NCBI GenBank assembly: GCA_020860385.1
Contig: JAJBUK010000045.1
Coordinates: 1-51,775, forward strand
Origin: Clostridiales bacterium
GTDB lineage: Bacteria; Bacillota; Clostridia; Oscillospirales; Oscillospiraceae
DNA: 51,775 nucleotides
Direction: 5' to 3'
How positions within the stretch are numbered: the stretch's first letter is position 1; every line of letters begins with the position of its first letter. The position numbers and the translations under genes are program-made. Shown here one piece after another: positions 46,518 through 51,775 of the stretch. The notes below the pieces were generated by a model. It ran no database searches. It was not told where the DNA came from and saw only the letters and a list, made by a program, of their open reading frames with translations.

Positions 46518-47315
46518 ATGCTGCTTACCATTGACGTGGGCAACACCAACATGGTGTTCGGCGTCTTTCAGAACGGACGGCTCACCAACAGCTTCCGCCT
46601 CGTCACCGGGGCCACCCGCACCTCGGACGAAATCGGCCTCCAGGTGCGGGAGTACTTCCAGTGCTTCGGCCTGGAGGTCAGCGAGGTGGAGGATGTCATC
46701 ATCTGCTCCGTGGTGCCCCGCATCATGCACTCGCTGAACAACGCCGTCATTAAGTACTTCAACCGCACCCCCATCGTCATCAATCAGGATGTCACCGCGG
46801 GCCTGCGGTACAGCGAGGGCTGCCAGTGGCGCTCCCACGGCGCAGACCGTAGCGTGGCCTGCGTCTCCGCCCTGGAGAAGTACGGCGCGCCTCTCATCGT
46901 CCTGGACTTCGGCACCGCCACCACCGTGGACTGCATGGACCGGGACGGCGTCTACCAGGGGGGCAGCATCCTGGCGGGCATCCAAATCTCCATGAACGCC
47001 CTCATCAGCGGCACAGCCCAGCTGCCCCAGGTAGAATTGCAGATGCCGGAGACGGTGCTCTGCAAGGACACCGTCAGCCAAATCCAGTCCGGCGTCATGC
47101 AAGGCTACATCGGCGCCATGGAGCGGCTGATTGCCCGCAGCAGGGCGGAGCTGGACTGCGAGGGGGAACGGGTCAAGGTGGTGGCCACCGGCGGCCTGGC
47201 CCGGCTGATCGCCGCAAACTCCACCCTCATCGACGTGGTGGACGGCAACCTGATTCCCGACGGGCTGCATAGCATCTATCAGAAGTATCGCAGCCAAGGC
47301 GATAAAGCAGAGTAA
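46518..47315 (+). CDS. coaX: Type III pantothenate kinase
   Basis: Protein of 265 residues, normal CoaX length. ASKHA-fold motifs: DVGNTN (6-11), an altered GADR loop (SHGADRSVACVSALEKYG), DFGTATTVDCMD and ATGGLARLIA. It phosphorylates pantothenate in the first step to coenzyme A and, unlike CoaA, is not inhibited by CoA. TAAGGAGG precedes the ATG. The insertion YSEGCQWRSHG just before GADR looks longer than usual but keeps the frame. Confidence 0.95.
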   Translation: MLLTIDVGNTNMVFGVFQNGRLTNSFRLVTGATRTSDEIGLQVREYFQCFGLEVSEVEDVIICSVVPRIMHSLNNAVIKYFNRTPIVINQDVTAGLRYSEGCQWRSHGADRSVACVSALEKYGAPLIVLDFGTATTVDCMDRDGVYQGGSILAGIQISMNALISGTAQLPQVELQMPETVLCKDTVSQIQSGVMQGYIGAMERLIARSRAELDCEGERVKVVATGGLARLIAANSTLIDVVDGNLIPDGLHSIYQKYRSQGDKAE

Positions 47316-47323
47316 GCAAAGCA

Positions 47324-47353
47324 CCCCGCCCTCCGATTGGAGGGCGGGGTTTC
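47324..47353 (+). terminator. Terminator of the coaX operon
   Basis: An 11-bp perfect stem (47324-47334 with 47339-47349), 4-base loop, then TTTCTCT. Confidence 0.88.
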
Positions 47354-47472
47354 TCTATGCAGTATAGGGGGCCGGGGCCTCTGAGGCGGCGGGGCAGACC
47401 GTTCCGTCAGTCACGGGCCGGCAGCCGCCCGGTCAGGCGGTCAGCCGCCGCCAAATCCCGGAGGGGCGCAGC

Positions 47473-47610
47473 TCAGCAGCCACAGCCGCCGTTGCAGCCA
47501 CAGCCGCAGCCGTTGCCGCAGCCCCATCCGCCGCCGCAGCAGCAGAACAGGATGATGATGAGAATCAGAATCCAGCAGCAGCCGCTACCACAACCGTTAT
47601 TGCATCCCAT
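47473..47610 (-). CDS. Cys/Gly-rich 45-residue peptide with hydrophobic core, probable spore-associated
   Basis: ORF of 45 codons, MGCNNGCGSGCCW, then a hydrophobic run (ILILIIILFCCC), then GGGWGCGNGCGCNGGCGC to the stop. About a third of residues are Cys and a third Gly. AGGAGGT lies 8-9 bases before the ATG, and a sigma-K-like promoter is 84 bases upstream. Similar Cys/Gly-rich small proteins in Clostridia are given names such as chorion-class high-cysteine protein or spore coat-like; no direct function is known. Cys cross-linking in the spore coat is a reasonable guess. Confidence 0.75.
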   Translation of the reverse strand: MGCNNGCGSGCCWILILIIILFCCCGGGWGCGNGCGCGCNGGCGC

Positions 47611-47693
47611 AGAAAAGTACCTCCTAAGATAAAATGTAAGGCGCGGGCAGTTCGCCCGTTCCTTGCGGCGGGGGTCGGTTCCCGCTCACAGTT

Positions 47694-47721
47694 TATCTTA
47701 TGCCGGGGGTGGAAAAGGGTG
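47694..47721 (-). promoter_or_regulatory. Sigma-K-like promoter of the Cys-rich ORF
   Basis: On the minus strand CATAAGATA (47694-47702) fits the sigma-K -10 CATAnnnTA, with CACC (47718-47721) 15 bp upstream matching its short mACm -35. In this GC-rich gap it is the only AT-rich island. Confidence 0.5.
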
Positions 47722-47745
47722 CGGGGGGAGGTGCAGGGATGATGT

Positions 47746-48288
47746 TTATTTCATATTCGCATTTTTGCCGTAAAAGATACGACCAGCCATGAGATTCTTT
47801 CTATAAGCACACTGAACCGCGAACATAATGTCCGGATGGGTGCATTGCTTTGCATCACTGCACTCCAGGTATCTGCTGCAACAGCCGTATCCGTTCCGCC
47901 GAAGCACCGCTTCAAAGATTTCCTGAGCGGCGCCGGGATATACCGTAAAATCCAGCGCGGCATAGGGCAGGCGTTTCCAATCACTGGATGGGACAGACTC
48001 TAATTGCAGGCCCACACGTTCCAGTTCTTTTGCAACGACAGGAGGACACCGCACATAGCCTTTTTTACAATCTCTAAACAGGATTTGCGTTTGCATCTCC
48101 CCTTTTTCGCCCACTGTCTCAATGTAAGTTCGCTCATATGGCTTGCTGCTTTGGGGCGTGACAAGTTCCGTTTTAATCATGCTGGTATCATAGCCTAGCT
48201 TTGTACCCTCTAATGCCGCCCGAAAATCAGCGGCAGTTCGTTGCATGGGTGTCAATGGCACGGCATCAAACAAGTTAATTTCATCCAT
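47746..48288 (-). CDS. Cys-rich protein of unknown function
   Basis: Protein of 180 residues, no recognised family. The C-terminal third has a Cys set (GCCSRYLECSDAKQC and, later, CAYRKN) that could bind zinc or an iron-sulfur cluster. The N-terminal part is soluble and mixed. AGAGGTG precedes the ATG. It lies 3 bases after the exonuclease-BRCT gene and shares its lower GC, so the two were probably acquired together and work together, perhaps on DNA (inference from the partner only). Confidence 0.75.
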   Translation of the reverse strand: MDEINLFDAVPLTPMQRTAADFRAALEGTKLGYDTSMIKTELVTPQSSKPYERTYIETVGEKGEMQTQILFRDCKKGYVRCPPVVAKELERVGLQLESVPSSDWKRLPYAALDFTVYPGAAQEIFEAVLRRNGYGCCSRYLECSDAKQCTHPDIMFAVQCAYRKNLMAGRIFYGKNANMK

Positions 48289-48291
48289 CTT

Positions 48292-49521
48292 TTACACCTC
48301 TGTTTCTGACAAAGCAAAAATTTCATGCTCTCGGATAATCTTGACCGGAACGCCCTGATTCTGTAATTCTACTGCCCGCTTAATTTTTGTCCCTCCGGCG
48401 CTGCCGCCGCTCCAGGCGTCGCTACCCATTTCTCCAATAATCAGGTAGTCTAATTTTTTGTTGACACCAGGGCAGATTATAGCACCTTCGCGCTCCAGCG
48501 CAACGGCAACATCTGCTTTCTTGCCAGTGACAAACTCCCCGGACAGGCACACCCGCTTGCCATCCAGGTCAGTCTTACCAGTAACAAGCGGCTGAGTATG
48601 TATCGGCACAGATTGATTACGCTGAGTGTGATGAACGCTAGGTGAATGCTGTGCCTTTGCAGTCCAATCCCAAGTTGCAGGTGCATCGGCCCAACTCTGC
48701 AATCGCATAAAAATTTGTGCGCAAGCAAGGCTGTCGCTGTCTGCCTGGTGGTGGTTCAGTGTAATGTTATAATACCGGCAAAGAGTGTCCAATCGGTGAT
48801 TTGGCAAGCCCGATAGTGCAAACCTTGCAAGCCGCACCGTGTCAAAGTAATCCAGTGGCGGACATACTATACCATAGGCCGCCAGTGCCTTGCAAAGCAC
48901 AGTCAAGTCAAACGGTGCATTATGGGCAACCACAATGGAACCTGTTACCATGTTGGATATTTCAGCCCAAACTTCCGGAAGGGTAGGGCTGTCCTGCACG
49001 TCAAGGGTGGTCAGCCCGGTCAACTGGCTGTTAAACTCATCAAATTCCACTTCCGGGTTGACTAGGTAGTTTCGCGTTTCTGTGATACAGCCCTCCACAA
49101 TCAGCGCCAGCCCGATGGAACTGATACGGTCATTGCGGTGGTTGGGAGTCTCCACATCAATCACGCAGTAAGTAGGACAATCCACGCCTCTCATACACGC
49201 TGCATCTCCCAGTCCTAATTGCTCCAGCGCCTTTTTTCGGCCTGTCTGCATCTCCAGCAAATAGGCAGCACTGATGCAGTGGGGTTGCCCATCCAAGGCT
49301 ATCACCAAAGTATATTCATCAATATATCCCAGAACCTGCACCACTTGTAATCCGTCTGAGTATAATCCGCGATAGATGATAGGACGGAGTGTATCTGCCG
49401 TTTTTGGTAGCAGCCCGATTTCCGCTTTCTGCAAATATTCTACTGTCTCAGCTTCCGACATAAATCGGTGCCAGCCGTCAGCTGGGGCAATGGGGGCAAA
49501 CGTTTCAGTTGTTTTGCACAT
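48292..49521 (-). CDS. DnaQ-type 3'-5' exonuclease with C-terminal BRCT domain
   Basis: Protein of 409 residues. Residues 1-115 are a domain I do not recognise. About 120-285 is a DEDDh exonuclease: VIDVETP (Exo I), VVAHNAPFDL (Exo II) and HHQADSDSLA (Exo III, with the His and Asp). A short linker leads to a BRCT domain (about 320-400: LDGKRVCLSGEFVTGKK and LDYLIIGEMG). The combination resembles polymerase-III epsilon-like proteins fused to BRCT in mobile or defence settings. The ATG at 49521 is chosen for GGAGT 7 bases upstream. GC and codon choice are visibly lower than in neighbouring lepA and coaX. Confidence 0.87.
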   Translation of the reverse strand: MCKTTETFAPIAPADGWHRFMSEAETVEYLQKAEIGLLPKTADTLRPIIYRGLYSDGLQVVQVLGYIDEYTLVIALDGQPHCISAAYLLEMQTGRKKALEQLGLGDAACMRGVDCPTYCVIDVETPNHRNDRISSIGLALIVEGCITETRNYLVNPEVEFDEFNSQLTGLTTLDVQDSPTLPEVWAEISNMVTGSIVVAHNAPFDLTVLCKALAAYGIVCPPLDYFDTVRLARFALSGLPNHRLDTLCRYYNITLNHHQADSDSLACAQIFMRLQSWADAPATWDWTAKAQHSPSVHHTQRNQSVPIHTQPLVTGKTDLDGKRVCLSGEFVTGKKADVAVALEREGAIICPGVNKKLDYLIIGEMGSDAWSGGSAGGTKIKRAVELQNQGVPVKIIREHEIFALSETEV

Positions 49522-49565
49522 GGCTCTCACTCCTTACTTCATTTCAAACTATAAATTCAAAAAAC

Positions 49566-51368
49566 TCACTCATCCAGCTTCAGCACCGCCATAAACGCCT
49601 CCGTGGGAATCTGCACTGTCCCCAGCGTCCGCATCTTCTTCTTCCCCTCTTTCTGCTTCTCCAGCAGCTTCTTCTTCCGGGTGATGTCGCCGCCGTAGCA
49701 CTTGGCCAGCACGTCCTTCCGCATGGCCTTTACCGTCTCCCGGGCGATGATTTTCCCGCCGATGGCCGCCTGGATGGGCACTTCGAAGAGCTGGCGGGGG
49801 ATGTTCTCCTTCAGCTTCTCGCAGATTTTCCGGGCGCGGCCATAGGCCTTGTCCTTGTGGGCGATGAAGCTCAGGGCGTCCACCTGGTCGCCGTTTAAGA
49901 GCAGGTCGATTTTCACCAGCTGACTGGGCTGATAGCCGTCCAGCTCATAGTCCAGGGAGGCGTAGCCCTTGGTATGGGCCTTCAGCGTGTCGAAGAAGTC
50001 GTAGATGATTTCGTTCAGGGGCATTTTATAGTGCAGCTCCACCAGATTTGTGTCCAGATACTGCATATCCCCAAACTGCCCCCGCCTGTCCTGGCACATG
50101 GGCATAATGTTGCCCACGAACTCCTGGGGGGTGATGATGCTGACGTTCACATAAGGCTCCCTGGCCTCCGCGATTTGGCCGGGGTCGGGGTAGTCGTGGG
50201 GGTTGTCCACATAAATGATGCTGCCGTCCGTCTTGACGATTTCGTAAATCACGCTGGGGAGGGTGGTCACCAGCTCCAGGTCGAACTCCCGCTCCAGCCG
50301 CTCCTGAATGATTTCCATATGCAGCATCCCCAGGAAGCCACAGCGGAAGCCGAAGCCCAGGGCCACCGAGCTCTCCGGCTCGAAAGACAGGGAGGCGTCG
50401 TTGAGTTGGAGCTTCTCCAGGGCGTCCCGCAGGTCGGGGTATTTGCTGCCATCCTCGGTGTAGATGCCGCAGTAGACCATGGGCTGGGCGGGCTTGTAGC
50501 CGGGCAGGGGCTCCGCCGCAGGGCTGGCGCTGTCGGTGACGGTGTCGCCCACACGGGTATCCCGCACGTTCTTGATGGAGGCGGTGAAGTAGCCCACTTC
50601 CCCGGCGGACAGGCTGCCGCAGGGGTCCAGCCGCACCGGCTCCATGTGGCCGCACTCCAGGATTTTATAGGTCGCGCCGGAGGCCATCATTTTGATTTCC
50701 TGGCCCACCCGGAGGCTGCCCTCCATCACCCGCACCAGCACGATGACCCCCCGGTAGGCGTCGTACTGGCTGTCGAAAATCAGCGCCTTCAGCGGCGCGT
50801 CCGGGTCGCCGGTGGGGGCGGGGACGTTGGCCACCACGTCCTCCAGCACGGAGTGGATGTTGATGCCCATTTTGGCGGAAATCTCCGGCGCGTCCATGGC
50901 GGGCAGGCCGATGATGTTCTCCACCTCCTCCTTCACTCGGGCGGGGTCGGCGGAGGGCAGGTCGATTTTGTTAAAGACGGGCAGCACCTCCAGGTTGGCG
51001 TCCACCGCCAGGTAGGTGTTGGCCAGGGTCTGGGCCTCCACCCCCTGGCTGGCGTCCACCACCAGCACTGCCCCCTCGCAGGCGGCCAGGCTGCGGCTGA
51101 CCTCATAGTTGAAGTCCACATGGCCTGGCGTGTCGATCAGGTTCAGCTGATAGGTCTCGCCGTCGTCCGCCTGATAGTTCAGCGTCACCGCCCGGGCCTT
51201 GATGGTGATGCCCCGCTCCCGCTCCAGCTCCATGGAGTCCAGCAGCTGGGATTCCATCTCCCGCTCGTTGACGGCGTGACACTCCTCGATGAGCCGGTCG
51301 GACAGCGTGGATTTGCCGTGGTCGATGTGGGCGATGATGGAGAAATTACGAATGTTTTCCTGCTTCAT
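49566..51368 (-). CDS. lepA: Elongation factor 4 (LepA)
   Basis: Translational GTPase of 600 residues. G1 HIDHGKST, G2 around ERGITIKA, G3 DTPGHVDF, G4 NKIDLP, then domain II, the elongation-factor G-like domains III and V ([14 protein letters not shown]) and the LepA-specific C-terminal domain ([13 protein letters not shown]). It can back-translocate ribosomes and helps under ionic stress. The start at 51368 has GGAGT 9 bases upstream. The first 20 codons and the leader are duplicated at 51504-51622, and the leader can pair with codons 17-21 (see findings). Confidence 0.97.
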   Translation of the reverse strand: MKQENIRNFSIIAHIDHGKSTLSDRLIEECHAVNEREMESQLLDSMELERERGITIKARAVTLNYQADDGETYQLNLIDTPGHVDFNYEVSRSLAACEGAVLVVDASQGVEAQTLANTYLAVDANLEVLPVFNKIDLPSADPARVKEEVENIIGLPAMDAPEISAKMGINIHSVLEDVVANVPAPTGDPDAPLKALIFDSQYDAYRGVIVLVRVMEGSLRVGQEIKMMASGATYKILECGHMEPVRLDPCGSLSAGEVGYFTASIKNVRDTRVGDTVTDSASPAAEPLPGYKPAQPMVYCGIYTEDGSKYPDLRDALEKLQLNDASLSFEPESSVALGFGFRCGFLGMLHMEIIQERLEREFDLELVTTLPSVIYEIVKTDGSIIYVDNPHDYPDPGQIAEAREPYVNVSIITPQEFVGNIMPMCQDRRGQFGDMQYLDTNLVELHYKMPLNEIIYDFFDTLKAHTKGYASLDYELDGYQPSQLVKIDLLLNGDQVDALSFIAHKDKAYGRARKICEKLKENIPRQLFEVPIQAAIGGKIIARETVKAMRKDVLAKCYGGDITRKKKLLEKQKEGKKKMRTLGTVQIPTEAFMAVLKLDE

Positions 51369-51427
51369 TGGTGTCGTACTCCTTTTAAAACGGCAAATCC
51401 ACGCCTGAATCTGCCGCAGGCAGTTCC
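51309..51427. repeat. 119-bp direct repeat, copy over the lepA start
   Basis: It covers the first 20 lepA codons, the ribosome-binding site and about 59 bp of leader. It repeats at 51504-51622 with an exact 195-bp offset and four mismatches, all inside the coding part. Confidence 0.95.
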
Positions 51428-51503
51428 CGCAGGCGGGATTCACTCCCGCCGAGGATGTGAAATCAAAAGGGGCCCCCGAACATCGTCAGATGTTTGGGGA
51501 AAC

Positions 51504-51622
51504 GGATTTGCCGTGGTCGATGTGGGCGATGATGGAAAAGTTGCGAATATTTTCCTGCTTCATTGGTGTCGTACTCCTTTTAAAACGGCAAATCCACGCC
51601 TGAATCTGCCGCAGGCAGTTCC
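51504..51622 (-). pseudogene. Duplicated 5' end of lepA (partial copy)
   Basis: On the minus strand this copy keeps the GGAGT ribosome-binding site, the ATG (51561-51563) and 20 codons encoding the same start of LepA ([10 protein letters not shown] and so on to HGKS), then leaves the family and meets a stop after five more residues. The four differences from the real gene are third-position changes in the codons for Asn5, Arg7, Asn8 and Phe9, and all are silent. If translated it would give a 25-residue peptide. Confidence 0.85.
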
Positions 51623-51657
51623 TGCCAGAGTTGTATTTGTTCAGAGGTATTCTGAAA

Positions 51658-51686
51658 ACTTTAAGGGGATTTTCTTCCTTAGACAA
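51658..51686 (-). promoter_or_regulatory. Promoter upstream of the lepA repeat region
   Basis: On the minus strand TTGTCT (51681-51686), 17-bp spacer, TAAAGT (51658-51663). A transcript from here would carry the partial lepA copy first and the real lepA second. Confidence 0.55.
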
Positions 51687-51723
51687 GGAATGATAAAAGA
51701 AATAAGTGGTTTCCCTCCGGGGG

Positions 51724-51753
51724 CCCCATTTCTTGCTCCGCCAAGAAATGGGG
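51724..51753. repeat. Palindromic element at the window end
   Basis: CCCCATTTCTTG (51724-51735) pairs with CAAGAAATGGGG (51742-51753), 6-base loop, with no T run on either strand. It probably belongs to a dispersed extragenic palindrome. Nothing else is recognised in 51687-51775. Confidence 0.5.
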
Positions 51754-51775
51754 GAAAGAAGGCGGCTTAGGGAGG

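Noticed and set aside
47357-47632. Rightward Arg/Pro/Gln-rich ORF of 91 codons
   Set aside because: It is the complement of the Cys/Gly-rich gene at 47473-47610, which has the proper ribosome-binding site and promoter.
1-51775. CRISPR array, tRNA or rRNA genes, complete prophage or complete insertion sequence
   Set aside because: No regularly spaced repeats, no cloverleaf or rRNA sequence, and only a transposase tail were found.

Overview
The window looks like chromosomal DNA from a GC-rich, endospore-forming Clostridia, most likely an Oscillospiraceae-type gut bacterium (Flavonifractor, Lawsonibacter, Dysosmobacter or a relative). This is inferred from the Firmicutes ribosome-binding sites (AGGAGG), sigma-A promoters, the set of spore genes (spmA, spmB, spoVAC, spoVFA, spoVFB, ypeB, an AbrB-type regulator), the LytTR/GHKL two-component pairs and the strong GC bias. 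No rRNA, tRNA, CRISPR array or intact prophage was seen.

Layout. 1-9780: a DUF362 protein, an AgrA/AgrC-like two-component pair, then a three-gene operon behind a tandem direct repeat that resembles a LytTR binding site. The operon encodes a membrane-tethered GH3 glycosidase with swapped domain order, a second GH3 enzyme and a GtrA-like membrane protein. 9954-17175: AbrB, spmA-spmB-spoVAC plus a 59-residue unknown, and facing them a leftward operon ruvC-ruvA-ruvB-DUF1273-spoVFA-spoVFB that joins Holliday-junction resolution to dipicolinate synthesis; ridA diverges from ruvC. 17253-22405: ECF sigma factor with a membrane partner, a D-lactate-dehydrogenase-like enzyme, a Crp/Fnr regulator followed by an SDR gene whose promoter carries two Fnr/HcpR-like palindromes, and an XRE/membrane-protein pair. 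22406-24400: a graveyard holding a broken tannase-like esterase, a methyltransferase fragment and an IS630 transposase tail.

24473-35389: two leftward ABC importer operons, mglBAC-like (sugar) and livKHMGF-like (branched-chain amino acid type), each with a strong promoter and a hairpin after the binding-protein gene; a terminator-like hairpin also sits in the liv leader. 35838-37850: a second LytTR regulator with a sensor kinase cut off before its catalytic half, followed by a 28-codon holin-like toxin ORF with a well-formed antisense RNA (type I toxin-antitoxin candidate). 37877-47315: acyl-CoA synthetase, ketopantoate reductase-like, ypeB, trpS, a TagO/MraY-type transferase, a cluster of three small unknown genes, a phosphoesterase and coaX. 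47473-51775: a 45-residue Cys/Gly-rich ORF with a sigma-K-like promoter, a pair of unusual genes (Cys-rich unknown and an exonuclease-BRCT protein), and lepA, whose 5' end is duplicated just upstream with four differences that are all synonymous.

The best candidates for something undescribed are the LytTR-controlled permuted-GH3/GH3/GtrA-like operon, the compact toxin-antitoxin locus behind a beheaded sensor kinase, the paired palindromes at the SDR promoter, and the lepA 5' duplication with its start-codon-enclosing inverted repeat. All functions are read from sequence alone; no database search was run.
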